The translations under genes were made by a program, and so were the position numbers. Positions 49,471 through 61,735 of a DNA stretch of 64,000 bases are shown piece by piece (positions within the stretch are counted from its first letter, which is position 1; every line of letters begins with the position of its first letter). The notes under the pieces are model-generated. The model saw only the letters and a program-made list of their open reading frames with translations. It searched no databases and was not told the origin of the DNA. The stretch lies in assembly GCA_021464245.1 (NCBI GenBank), contig JADCRB010000068.1, positions 7,612,134 through 7,676,133 of the forward strand, read 5' to 3'. The DNA comes from Carallia brachiata (taxonomy: Eukaryota > Streptophyta > Magnoliopsida > Malpighiales > Rhizophoraceae).

Positions 49471-51570
49471 TTCCGGCAGTGCAACACAAGCTTACCATGC
49501 CTAAGATCCTAAAACCCTTAGTGCCGGCTCAAGTTTGCAAAACAAGATAATATAACCTTACACAACCATCTAGCTTGTTGATTCAGTAAGGTTCAAGTCA
49601 TTATATGATTTGGGAAAAGTTAATAAAAGACTTCAGTTATACTACTCTTTTTATTTATGAACTTGGTTATAAGGTGTGAAACACTTTGAAAATTACAAGC
49701 CAATTATACAAGAATCACAAAAGTGTGTGGAAGTCTGAGGATAAGCCTTGTGAAGCTGCTAAAGAGTCTCCAAGGAATCTTGCCTGGCTACTGACGCTGG
49801 TTGAGGATCGAGTCATTCTCACATGACTCTCTAAGACCTTCCCAAATTAGTGAAGCCTAGATGAAGGTCAACAGCTCACGACAACTTTGGCACAAAACCC
49901 ATGAGTGAAGGAGATGGTAGAGGTCTAACTACATGCTCAAAAGGCCTTCCACCAACTCAAAATTGCAATCACTTACAGAATCTGCCATAAACCTTGGTGC
50001 TTGGAAGATGAAGCTAACAACACGATTCACTAGAAAAGCTCGTGGTGATTGCGTGAGAACAATGAGCAAAACGAGGCGTCTAGTAGAACCCAACAATACC
50101 ATTTTGGATGACTCACAAAGCTCACTGACACCAAGCAGTTGGTTGAAATCGTCTAAAAGCTCTCACACCTTTGAAGCCCAAGGAGCAATTGGGGAAGCAT
50201 TGAAGTAGTGTGCAAAACCCCAAACAACACAAGGATGGGTATGAATGCGAGCATCAGCTTTTGGAATTGATGCTTGATCCCAGTTAGGCCTAATAATGAC
50301 TGGATGCCGCACTTGCTCGCAGTAATCAATTAATAGAATGTGACCTACTTCGAAAAGTCTTTAACACCTTTCTAATGAGGCTAATTCTATGAGAAATAGC
50401 ATGGGTTTAAAAATGAGGAAGGTTGAGTTCGGAAAAGGATCAAGGAGCAAAAAGATGATGAATGACTAAAAAGGTTAAGTCCCATGCATTTATAAGTTCT
50501 CCTCTCTAGTCACCAAACTACACGTGGACGTCAAGCAGTGATAGAGCAGATGACTAAAAGACCAAAAAAGGGAGCAAAGGGCCCCTCATTACAACATAAA
50601 CAAACCTTATTGTATATAAACAAATAATGTTTATATAAAAATGAAAGGACAAAAATATTGGATCAAAATCTAAAGATGAAGGGATCATAACAAAAAAGGA
50701 CGAGCTCAAATGTCTAAACCCAGTAGAGATACCTCCCAAGTAAGTCCTTAAAAAATCTCTCATTTCTGGTTACGATAGAAATGAGTTCAAGGATTTTGAT
50801 TCACCTTTCAAAGATCGCACGCATCATAAAATGCATCACACAAACCCAAGTCTTGCACGTAATCTTGGAAGTTTTAATGATGCGACATTTTCATCACATG
50901 AAAGTTTAAGTATGAAGGCTTTATTAATCAAAAAAGAAACTTCATTACCTAGACAACATTGTTCATTACATAAAGGAACTATACTACATGAACGATATTG
51001 TACATAAAAGGCTTTCATTACATAAAAACTAAGCGACATAAGACTTTTACGAAAACTAGTGCTTGAGACTATGGATAAGCCACTCAGAGATATTTTGGGA
51101 ATATTGCAAAAGCCTCTTATAATTCCCAAACCCAGTGGCGTGAAGAACTTGGCGCGAATGACTGGAGAAACTAGAACGAGAAGCCAAAACGAACTAACAT
51201 CCATTCAAGATAACTTTAGTCTTCATGTCAAGGAAAGGAAGAAGAACAGTGGTGGTCCCCTCATGAAGTCTTGCGAAATGCATTAGATCTAATTTTAGTG
51301 TGCCCACAGTCTACTGGGAAACCAACAGCCCTTGGCAAGGATCCAACACCACAAAATTTGTTTAGGTAACAAAGGCCATCGCTCTTTGCGAGAAAGAATA
51401 ACAAAGATCGACTTGCCTGGATGACACTTCAGACTGTCATTCTCATCCAAAAGGGAGTTTGCCAGAAATGCCATGCTAGAAGAACAAAAGAATCCATTGA
51501 AGAGTTTTAGGATTTTCTTCTCAAAGTAAGAATAAAAGAAGACATGAGATTGAGTCTAATTCATAGAGAC
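49471..51570. other. Gypsy 3' region, middle part
   Basis: No recognised gene. It has a 122-codon minus-strand frame (50836-51204) and a 91-codon plus-strand frame (49933-50208), both without family motifs that I know. Confidence 0.4.
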
Positions 51571-51836
51571 TCTCTTATTTAGCCCTCTTTATTGAAATGA
51601 TGGTAATGATGGCGAACGTGTGCGAACGCTTTAGAAGAATTCTAATAAAGATGTCTTACATTAAATAAGAGAAATGGTCAGGTCCACCAAGATGGAAAGT
51701 TTCTCTCTTATTTAGCCCTCTTTATTGAAATGATGGTAATGATGGCGAACGTGTGCGAATGCTTTAGAAGAATTCTAATAAAGGTGTCCTACATTAAATA
51801 AGAGAAATGGTCATGTCCACCAAGATGGAAAGTTGG
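51571..51836. repeat. 133-bp unit repeated twice in tandem
   Basis: Units 51571-51703 and 51704-51836 are nearly identical (only a few differences), starting TCTCTTATTTAGCCCTC. They are far less diverged than the rest of the element, so this duplication is recent or still being homogenised. Confidence 0.9.
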
Positions 51837-52042
51837 AATGTCTCCCAAAAAATAAAGGTAAATCCAGAAAAGGAAAGGGCAAACATCATCACCAAAGTGG
51901 AAAAGAGAAAATTAAGTCAATTCACTGCTTAGAAAGGAGGCCGAGAAATGTGACATACATAATACCTCAACAAGTTAAACAAAAACTTAGTAAAATATGA
52001 GTATCTCATACTCCTACAGGCAACATGTTGCTTTCTCCCTCA

Positions 52043-53210
52043 CTAAGTTCCCTGAGCGGAAGGACTATGAGAAGACTCGAGAGGTTGAGCCCCAACGACT
52101 ATAGAGAAACTCAGTTCTTCGTTTGAATCAGGTTCAAGTGCACATTCAGGATAGGGCCAATACAAATCACTCAAATCTAGTGTTGCGCTCTGCTCCTTGA
52201 CAAGCTTGTGGATCTGAGCCACAGATTCATAAAAGCCATAATTGGCATATATGGGATCTAGCCCCAACTCTATCCACTTTATCTTCTCTTGAAGCATGTG
52301 ATTTTCGGTGGATAAGTCAAATTGTTTCTGAGCAACCGTAGCCTGGGAACAGACACAAAATTGGCTTTCCTCCTCTAGGGAGCTCTCCAACTCATGAACT
52401 CGAATAGACAACCGCAAATTCTTTTCCTTGGTAGAAACTAGCTTGTCAACGGTTGCCCTATGACATTGGATAGTTTTGTCCAACTCCTTCCTAAGATCCT
52501 TAATCACACTCTTGAAATCATCTCCACCTCCAAGTAAGCGCTCAATTCCTGTGTGAATTGGACCAAAGGATTGTAAAAACGCGTATGCTTTGCTCCCAAG
52601 ATCAAAAGCAAGCTTCCATGTCTCCCCCAACCGTGGAGCCACTTCGCAAGGAGTAAACAGCTTGACTCCCCTTGCTTGATCAACAAGTTGGCTAAGGAAA
52701 GCAGCACCAGTTCTTTGGGAAGAAACGAAACTAGGGACGATAACTTTCTTCCTTAAACGACTCAATATAGGGTTAACCGAAAAAGAGGCTGATGAAATAT
52801 CCAATCAAGGCCTCTTCCTAGCACTACCCTTAGACTTGGAGCTAACCAACATGGTTGCAGGAGGAGTTGCTCCAGGCTGACCCAAACTTGCACTTGGCAA
52901 TACTACTTGAACACCTCCAAGAGGAACACCAAAAAATTGGTTAATAGTAACAGCAATTGATGAAGCCTACACAGAGGTAACATTGGTCCCATTTTGAGGC
53001 AGCATATTAATGCTAAAAGCAATCCCCTCGGTATCCCTTGCCCCTACAGACATAGTAGACTGTGAAGGTAGGGGTTGAGACTCCATTGAAGGTCGAACAA
53101 CAGGCTGCAAAGGAGGACTCGAAGAAATATGTTCGGTAACTTAAGGGAATTGACAGCTCAGCTAGCCTAGAAAGGCATAAACGTCATCCTCATTACCTTC
53201 CCTGTCAAGC
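52043..53210 (-). CDS. Antisense ORF of the Tat-like gypsy element
   Basis: The longest open frame in the window lies antisense to gag-pol: 253 codons from 52801 to 52043. The same frame extends upstream to about 53200 with only two in-frame stops (near 52805 and 52967). The predicted protein is hydrophilic, with a central coiled-coil-like part (KDLRKELDKTIQCHRATVDK, KNLRLSIRVHELESSLEEE) and an acidic C-terminus. Plant Tat/Ogre elements are known to carry additional ORFs, some antisense, between pol and the 3' LTR; this one fits by place and strand. Its function is unknown to me. Because pol nearby is full of stops, its openness is notable. It could be a remnant of an unrelated host gene carried by the element, and it may not be expressed. 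Confidence 0.5.
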
Positions 53211-53435
53211 ATGTCAATGACTTTGGTATTTCTAGTAGAAATTGTAGAGTGAAGCTGGCCAATAAAATACTGACTAACCAAGCAACAGTTGAACCCACGG
53301 TTAAGAACAACTATATGTATACCAAAAAAAAGTCAAGAATCAACAACCAGAATTCCTTAAAGTCATTAAGGAGCAATTGGCAAAACCTGAACCCTCTTCT
53401 TCACAAACAGTTCCGGATACCCCCAATATATATAG

Positions 53436-54426
53436 ATATATATAAAGGGTAAGACTAGTTGTACTGATATTATTAGTCCACTATAACCTGGTGATCATAG
53501 ATTTGAATTATAGAAATAGTTTCTCTGTGAAAAGAAGAGTAAGATTACTTACATCTAACATTTTTTTAGACTCTGCAATTGTGTGATTTTCGTACACTGA
53601 ACACCCTTTTTATATATTATATATTAATATTAGATTATTTGTTTTATACAATTATAGCTTTTTATCTATTTTAACTTTATAATAGTTCAAAAATTTTATA
53701 AATTTATTTATATATATATATATATGCATATATATAATATAAATATTATAATGCATACAATATGCTCTATAGTTTTGATAAAAATTAATATAAAAAAATT
53801 AAAAATATATAATTTCACCTATTTTAATAATATATTTTTATAATAACATATAACGTGTATATTGTACCAAAAAAATTAATACATAAAGTGCATATACATA
53901 AATAATGACAATAAAGTATAGTTTTATCTATAATATATCATGTGTATAAATAATAATATAATTTATATATTCTAGTGTATGAAAAAATGGAACCAAACAA
54001 AAAAAAGAATAACCTTAGATATAAAGCAATCTTAGATAAACTTATTAATCGAGGTCATGTAATTCCTAGCATTTCCTTGTGCCATTTTATAATTATGCCA
54101 AAATGTATTCCTATAATAAATAATTACGGACTGTTTTAATAAGGAATTTAAATAATTTTCCGTTTTAGGATGCAAACCACTTATATTGAGAAGTTATGAA
54201 GAATTGGTGAATGCTCAAAGTCAAAAGGCAATTCTCATCCTAGTAAGATGGTTCTGTGTATATATGATTAACAAGTTAACGTTGATTTAAATCCTACCTT
54301 TTACATCATGTTTAAATGGTAAGCCAAAAGCTAATCCTAAATTTATATGAATTTTTTCAATGAAATCTTAATATCTTATGCTTTGTCAATTGAATTTCAT
54401 ACCTATCATTTGAATCTATTTTTAAA
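53436..54426. other. AT-rich duplicated intergenic DNA, copy B
   Basis: No gene seen. Matches copy A 5998-6805 and 7540-7690. Confidence 0.7.
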
Positions 54427-54651
54427 TGGGAAAAAAAGTTTTTAGTCATACAACTTGGTCATATTGCATTCACACTACATTAGTAAAAAAATAGTTTTTT
54501 AATTTTTTTTAAAAAAAATCATAATTTAAAATAATATTAAGTATGTTTAAGGTAACATTAAGTATATTTAGAATTTAATTTTTAATAAAAAAATAAATTA
54601 AAATAAAATATAAATCAAATATGATCAAATTGTATGGTTATATAGTGATTA
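54427..54651. mobile_element. MITE-like insertion private to copy B
   Basis: A roughly 225-bp AT-rich element with inverted ends (AGTCATACAACTTGGTCATA on the left, and on the right the complement of AACCATACAATTTGATCATA). It is flanked by TTTTAAAT-like repeats that may be the target duplication. Copy A reads across the site near 7700-7710. Confidence 0.5.
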
Positions 54652-56530
54652 CTTTTAAATAAAATTCAAGATCTAGATAATCTGAAACATAATCCATTTA
54701 GTCAAATGTTTTTTTAAGAGATTGACTGAATTTCATTTAAAAGTGGAGTTGGATGTTTGCAGAAAATAAAGCTATAAAGCTCATTTGACAAAACAAAAGG
54801 TAATAAGATTTTTTTGAAAAAGGTAAAAACTTGGTAGCTGTATTTAAATGATTTTAAAGTAACAAAAATTAATATACGTGGTTAAATTATTAAATTTATA
54901 AAAAAATAAAAAAATTTAAAAATTATTAAATGAGACTGTGTAATTATTTATTACTACTTATCTAAAGTTTTCAAGTGTTACTCTTTGAGTTTATTCATAC
55001 AAATTTAGATTTGATTTTTTGCTCACTTATCCTTTTTAAGTTAGTACCAAAATTAGGAGTTTGCAAGTTTATCTTGTCCTCGAACCGAATCGATTATCAC
55101 GCCGAAGATAAATATAAGGCTATGAGACCAAGAGATAACTGGTTATACGATCAATTGGTCAGTCGTTATTACAGGTTATGATTTGAATTGATTACATTTT
55201 TCAATTAAAATTATTTTCAATTAAAATAATAATGTAATTATTATCTTTTTATCTTTTTATGTTATCTTACATTATAAAACTTCATTGATTGATTTGCACA
55301 AAAAAAACTTATCGATTAATAAAAACATTAATTACAAAATCTAAAACTTTAATTATAAAGAATTATATATATATTTATCACCCCAATATAAAGTTATCTT
55401 CTTTCTTTTTTTTTTTTTTTTAAAATTGCTATGAATGACGACAATAACAAAAAAGAAATATTACAGAAAATTATTTAAATTTAATTAGAATAATCAAATA
55501 TATAAGGATAAATTAAACAAAACTAACTATTTGAATCGTTTCCATTACTTATGGTTTTTTGAAATTTCAACACTTGTAAGAGCATTAAAAAACTTATTTT
55601 TATGTTTTTATTTGGGGTAAAGAAGATAAAAAAGCACTCGTCAGAAAAAATTACAACTAGTATTTAAGAACTTATAAGCTTATTTTCACAATATTAAGCT
55701 CGAATATTTGCAAGGGTCATCACTGGATCTGTTTTGCCTAGAATTGGACCAAAATCGGTTTGACAAAAAATAGAATCGGCCCGAATCATGTGGTTTGTTT
55801 TGGTTTTGAACCGGCTAGGGCTGCAGGTCAGTTACAGTTCAACTATTTCTAAATATTCGAACCAACAGTTCAACTAAAATGTCAGTTGAACTATCAGTTT
55901 AATCGACAACTTTTATGCAATAAAATGTTTAAAAAATAAAATAAATTTTTAATCTTCTGAAACTTTTAGAATAAATTAAGTTAAAATTTTCCTTTACAAA
56001 AATTTTAAAGTTTTATTTTTTTTTTAAAAAGGCCGAACCTGTTTGAACTTGACAAAATTGAATTATGGGACCAAAATTGATGGTTGACGCAATGCTAGAA
56101 CTGGGTTTGGCAGTTGATTTGGAATTAGAACAGTTCACTTCCAAATTATAATCGGTCCAAAATGCGCCATGGTCAGTTCGAATCTTTTGAAGGAGCGTAA
56201 AATTAATGAAATAAAAAATATGTTAATTTTATTATTTAACTTACGATTTAATGAACTTTTTAATATACTAATTTTTTTTTCTGATTTTTGATAAATCAAT
56301 TCAGTTAATCATAAGTTTTAATTCAGATCAATCGGTTGGTCCGACTTTTTTCGTTTGCTTGACACCCCTATTTCGTAACGCTAACGTTATTTGTACAGTC
56401 CGAAGAACTCCGCTTACCCAACTCGAGCAGCAATGAGGTACGACTCATTTTCGCCAACTCATGCGGCAATTAGGTGGACGGAACGGAATCGTCTTCTTAA
56501 CGTGTACGTTGGAATTTATTAGAAATTACA
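54652..56530. other. AT-rich duplicated intergenic DNA, copy B, to the block border
   Basis: No gene seen. Matches copy A 7710-8700 and 13340-14400 across the empty sites of the copia and LINE-like insertions, then the short stretch 15630-15710. Confidence 0.7.
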
Positions 56531-57540
56531 AGCATAATGAGTTGCGTGATTTAATTAATTAAAATAATTTAAATTTTTGTATAAAAAATTATAAATTTAA
56601 ATTTTATAATGAGAAAGTGGTAAGAGTAAATTATGACTCACCTCTTAATATAAAAGATGCCATTTCATATTTTCTAAATATATTATGTAAATATTTTTTG
56701 TTGGGATTGTGGAGCTAGTAAAAAACAAGGTAGAGTGAACACGTGTCAGGGTTACATCACATGGAACACGTGCTTAACTTGGGGCAAGGCAACACGCGAA
56801 AAGAATTCCCCGCATTCTCTTGCTAACATACGCCGGATATGGAGGGATTTTGTTTTACGGAAATCTTAAGTGGCTGTATCCGTGAAGTGTATTATATATA
56901 AAAAAATTATATGATATGTAAAAAAATTTTATTTTTAATAATTATTTAAATATTATATTTTTTTTTAATATGTGTAGTAAGTCCTTAAAAAGGTTTTTAA
57001 TTTTTAATGTTAATTATAAATTTATAATTTTTTGTGACACATCATATAATTATATTTTAGTTAACTTATAATATCATATAATTTTTTTTATTTCGTCATA
57101 TGATTTCAATTGTAAAACTCACATGGTAATATCCTTCTTTTTAAATTTTTTATTGAAACGATTACGTAGGCCAAAAAAATTGTTGTACGTAAAAAATAAT
57201 TCATCTGTTTATTTATTTATGTATTTATTTTTTAAAATTTAATATATTTTTAATAATTTAATCTTATGTATTATTTTTTTTATTTATTATTATGTATTTG
57301 TATATTTTTCTTTTTTTTTCAAAATTTCACAATTCTAGAATTTTTGAAAAAAAATAGAAAGGCCATATGTTATCAACGTTGCTTAGACTGTTCACGTATT
57401 ACTTTTTCTTAACGAAAAGAAAACAGCTGGCGCCCTCCGCTTCGGCTCCCGCCACTGCCAAAATTCGGACTCGCTTGTATTTTTTTTTCTGTGTTTTTTT
57501 ATTCTCTCAATCATTAAGAGGCCGCAAAGAAATATAGAGA
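56531..57540. other. Single-copy AT-rich DNA upstream of the 2OG oxygenase
   Basis: No gene seen. It includes the likely promoter of the oxygenase gene; I see no clear TATA box at a fitting distance. Confidence 0.5.
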
Positions 57541-57567
57541 GAAAAGGGGAAATTCAAATTTGGGGGA

Positions 57568-60500
57568 ATGGAGATACCGGTGATAGATCTATCGCGATAC
57601 TTGGAGATCGCCGACAAGCTGAGCTCCGACCCGGAGAAATTATCGGGCCAGATCGGAGAAGTCGGGCCATGGCTACCAGAGCTGTGCCAGGAAGTGAGCC
57701 GGATCCTGAGAGAAACGGGAGCTTTAATAGTGAAGGACCCGAGATGCACGGCGGAGGACAACGATCGGTTCATTGACATGATGGAGAAGTACTTCGAGAA
57801 ACCTGAGGACTTCAAGAGGCTGCAAGAGAGGCCGCACCTACATTATCAGGTAGCCCTTCAGTCAATTTCATTTTCGATTCATCAGCTATTTTTAGCGCTT
57901 TGGTCTCTCTCTCTCTCTCTGTTTTTTTTTTTTTTTTTTCCTTTTTTATTATGAGCTGTGTTAGTCTGTAGGGTTAGCTGCCCTTCTCCATTTTGGAATT
58001 GAGGCCTACCGTTCTTATACTTTATTTGTTTTCATCACTGTAAAAAGAGCTGGCATTGTGACACTGGCTAAAGTGCGCCATATGTGGTTGAACCCTTAGT
58101 TTTGCTGGGCCATGGGATATTCTATGCTTTCCATCATTTTGAACTCTCAATTGACTATTATTTGGACAAATACAAAAACATGGTTGCCAAATGGGGATAT
58201 AACTAATAAGAATGTATGAATTTTCAGTTATTGTAAGTCCTTGTCTTTGGTTTTGGTTTTATATTACACAAATCTTATTGATGTTGCCATTTTGTGACTA
58301 GTGTGGTCGGTGAGGATGTCCGAGAAATTGGAAGGAAGGGAAAGGATTTTGTGTAAATGAACTTTTGTATACCTAGGATGATTAATTTTTTTTTTTTTTG
58401 GATTGTTGATATGTTGGTGGAATTTTTCTTCCTCATTTTTTTTTCCCTTTCTGGTTATTGGTCATCTGACCAAAATATACAGGTGATCTGAGTTTCATTG
58501 TGGCTGAAAAGGACAATTTAGTATAACTGGTTTATTCTTTGCATTCCTTCTTCCTCCTTGGGAAACAAAATATTTTGCCTTGATGGTTTTGTTTGTTCAT
58601 TGTTGGGGTTTTGTTTTTTAGGGTTATTTTTTGACCCGGGGGGGGGGGGGGTGGGGAGGAGGCGATAGCTGTGTAAGGAATAACAAAGACAATGCTTGAT
58701 GAAAGCCATGCACCACAGATCTGTGAGCTAGTGAACTGTTTGCCATTGTTGCTAAAATAGGCTTTCCTTATTCATTTTCAGTAGCTTAGGGTAGTCTCAA
58801 GAACCAGAGAAGAAGCCTTTAACCCTCCTAGCTCATACCTCTGGTAGCAGCTACCTACATATGGTAGTTTGTTAAAGAAGTTGCATGTAATTTATATGTG
58901 TGATGATGGCTTTTCACCCTAATGTATGTCATACCCAATGTTTTGACTAGTATTAATGGTGGATGAATTAATACTTACAGAAAAATTGGCAGAGGTGTTG
59001 AACCCTGGTAGTCACCTTTTTGTCTCCTCTACCTCAACTTTTGCTATGTAAAAGTTGATTTATCAAGAAAGGAGAAGAGAATGAATAGGAACAATTGTGA
59101 CATTGACCAAGCTTTAATATGCAAGTTTTGTTATTTGGAGAACATAAATTCAATTGTTATTGCTGCCCATGGAGGTAACAGGTTGGAGTGACACCTGAGG
59201 GAGTAGAAGTTCCAAGAAGCCTGGTCGATGTAGAGATGCAAGAGAGGTTAAAAAGAATGCCTGCAGAGTACCAACCATTGACTCCAAGTGGACCAGATCG
59301 CAAGTGGCGATACATGTGGAGAATAGGTCCCCGGCCATCTAACACACGCTTTAAGGTGTTATATTTTCCTAATTTTATTTATGTGAAATCATCATGTGGT
59401 CGCAATTTGCTGAATATGTTTCACTTGTGAAGGAGCTGAATTCAGAACCTGTCATTCCTGAAGGTTTTACCGAATGGAAGGACACAATGGACTCCTGGGG
59501 ATACAAAATGATATCTGCAATAGAGGTAAGCCTTAATGTTGTTTTTTTGGGTTATCATTTTATCTGTTAGCGTACTTTATTTAATGTGATCTGCTTCATG
59601 CCTTTTGTCAGGCTGTTGCTGAAATGGCAGCTATTGGGTTTGGCTTGCCCAAGGATGCATTTACTTCCCTTATGAAGCAGGTAGGAAATTACTGATTATT
59701 TTGAGATTTATTGTATTTAATTTACTGCTCAATACTGATGATAAGTTTTTCACACTTTTGCAAGGAATATAAGTAGATAAAGAATGTTATGGATCACTAG
59801 TTGAACGAGTTTTAAGTTATCGACTGCAATTCTCTATGCTGCTCCCTTGGCAGCTATTTGTTGTATTCTCCTTGAGCACGCTAACTATGGTTTCCTAATA
59901 TTATGCCCCTCATAAGGATTTTCTCTCTGATAATAGCCTGCTATTGTTCTCTATGCTCATACGTCATTTGTTGTTAGTTGTCCTCGAATCATTTTTTCTG
60001 CTGTTGTTAACTAAGGCGTGTGCTCCCTCTCTTTCTCAAAATTGTCTTTTTTGCTGTTGTTAACCAAGGCATGTGCTCCCCTTCTCTTCTCTATTTGGGT
60101 TGTCTCTGCCATCAGTCTTTTTAGCATAAATTCTTTTGTGCCAATCAAAATCTTACACATGCTTCTAAACTCCAGGGACCACATCTTCTTGCTCCAACTG
60201 GGAGTGACCTCTGCCAGTATAACCAGGAGGGTACTGTGTTTGCGGGATATCATTATGATCTTAACTTTCTAACCATTCATGGCAGAAGTAGATTCCCTGG
60301 CCTAAACATTTGGCTAAGGAATGGGCAAAAAGTTGGAGTGAAGGTTCCGCTCGGATGTCTTCTCATTCAGACAGGAAAGCAGGTATGGCGCCTTCATTTT
60401 GAGCATAGTTTTCTTCTTTTGTTATTGTGCTAGTAGTCCATGATCAATTATATACCCAAATCTTGAGTAACACCGCAATTTATGGCTTCTAATTTCAACA

Positions 60501-60910
60501 TATCTGACATACTGTTTCTATGTCCAGATTGAGTGGTTGACAGCAGGAGACTGCATCGCTGGCATGCATGAAGTTGTTGTTACAAAGAGTACAATTGATG
60601 CAATCAGATTGGCATCAGAGCAAAATCGCAGCCTATGGAGAGTGTCCTCAACGGTAATCGAATTTAATTTTGATGTCGTAGATTTGCATCTCTTTTTTGC
60701 ATACAATAAATTGTCTCTAAGCAGCCTGTGCTTACTTGTTTCATCCTCTTTGCCATGTAGCTTTTTGCGCACATTGCATCAGATGCCGTGTTGAAGCCTT
60801 TAGGCCACTTTGCAGAAACACCACTTTCCAGCAAATATCCGCCTATTTGTGCTGGAGAGTTTGTTGAACAAGAGCTAGCAGTAATCAATCTAAAAGGAAA
60901 CAAATCCTGA
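57568..60910 (+). CDS. 2-oxoglutarate/Fe(II)-dependent oxygenase, seven exons, 366 aa
   Basis: A plant 2OG-Fe(II) oxygenase of the isopenicillin-N-synthase-like superfamily; substrate unknown. Exons are 57568-57849, 59182-59355, 59433-59525, 59612-59680, 60176-60382, 60528-60653 and 60761-60910. All introns fall between codons and carry GT-AG, and the total is 1101 nt including the stop. The N-terminal non-haem oxygenase region starts MEIPVIDLSRYLEIADKL. The double-stranded beta helix carries the iron ligands H232 and D234 (AGYHYDLNF) and H289 (AGMHEVV). A 2OG-binding R-x-S is seen as R313 and S315 (WRVSS). All catalytic residues are present, so an active enzyme is likely. Intron 1 is 1.3 kb long. 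The gene lies just outside the duplicated block and is single copy here. A poly-A signal is present at 61004. Confidence 0.95.
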
Positions 60911-61003
60911 CAACTTGTAATTGGTCATAAGTGACAATTGACAACTAAGCATTTTTATCGTGCAAATGCGAAACTCTGGTGGCTTTGGGATGATGTGCTT
61001 TCT

Positions 61004-61009
61004 AATAAA
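61004..61009 (+). terminator. Poly-A signal of the 2OG oxygenase gene
   Basis: AATAAA about 95 bp after the stop codon. Confidence 0.5.
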
Positions 61010-61640
61010 GGACATTTGAAACATTTTTAGTCCAGCCAATACCTTGCATGTGTATGTGCATATCTTGTTCTTATCTGATGGTTTTGAATGGCAGCAACGT
61101 TGCTGATAGATTGAAGCTTCGAATAATTGAACCTAGGTATAGAATATAAGCAAGCACCTTTTGATCTGTGCTAATTAATTTCACTTGTCAGAATTAGTAT
61201 CAGTGGGTGAGAATGATTGTACCGAGTTTGGGAATATATTTTTGGCTGCTTGCCGTAATTTGCTGTTTAATTTCCAAACCCACCTCCGAGAGGGACATAA
61301 TAGGGCCATGGTTTCAGCAACAGCATTAAATCAAATTTCAAGTTCAGAAAGACAAATCATTGCAATGACAAGCTTATTGTGCAAATTAGAATAAATTTGT
61401 TCATATCCGATTCATTTTGTTCATAACATAGATGCAAATAAATTTGAAACTAATGCAAGGAGCCATGGATTTGAACTCGATGACTGTATTAACAGCATCC
61501 CAATTGTCAAGAATATTATTGGTCTTAGGTGTCTACCAGATGCAAGTCAGAGCCAAAAAAGCAGAGTTGACATAGAAATGGCATGATCAGTAGTACAGTG
61601 TGGAGTTAGGAATGGGAGCAAAATGGCATGAGCTAAAACT
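61010..61640. other. Intergenic DNA between oxygenase and LTP genes
   Basis: No supported gene. A 69-codon frame at 61185-61394 has no known motif. Confidence 0.5.
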
Positions 61641-61641
61641 T

Positions 61642-61649
61642 CTATATAT
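61642..61649 (+). promoter_or_regulatory. TATA box of the LTP gene
   Basis: CTATATAT about 90 bp before the ATG at 61736, a usual plant spacing that leaves a leader of about 60 bp. Confidence 0.5.
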
Positions 61650-61735
61650 GTCCAATTTAATTGTGACCCTAATAATCCCCTCACAAGAGAGCATTTATCA
61701 GTGAAGGGGAGAACGTTAGCTAAATAATCAAAAAC

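Larger units (their letters stand above)
36664..53430 (+). mobile_element. Ty3/gypsy retrotransposon, Tat-like, degenerate, private to copy B
   Basis: An insertion of about 16.8 kb into the duplicated intergenic DNA. Copy A reads across the site at about 5965-5998. Order on the plus strand: LTR-like 5' region (36664-37060), gag (37135-38740), protease (38860-39092, continued after the nested hAT at 43555), reverse transcriptase and RNase H (about 44030-45960), integrase (about 46050-47130). A non-coding region of more than 6 kb with tandem repeats and an antisense ORF follows. Integrase after RNase H defines gypsy; the long 3' region and antisense ORF suggest Tat. I could not find a 3' LTR, so the right end may be deleted. 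Confidence 0.85.
24100..56530. repeat. Segmental duplication, copy B
   Basis: This is the second copy of the CLU/FMT gene plus its upstream intergenic DNA, enlarged by a gypsy element of about 17 kb with a nested hAT. The part overlapping copy A within the window is 31760-56530. The part from 24100 to 31760 (3' half of CLU) presumably matches DNA lying left of the window. The right border lies about 1 kb before the 2OG oxygenase gene. Confidence 0.85.

Noticed and set aside
58636..58655. Run of G in oxygenase intron 1
   Set aside because: A simple homopolymer; it does not affect the gene model.
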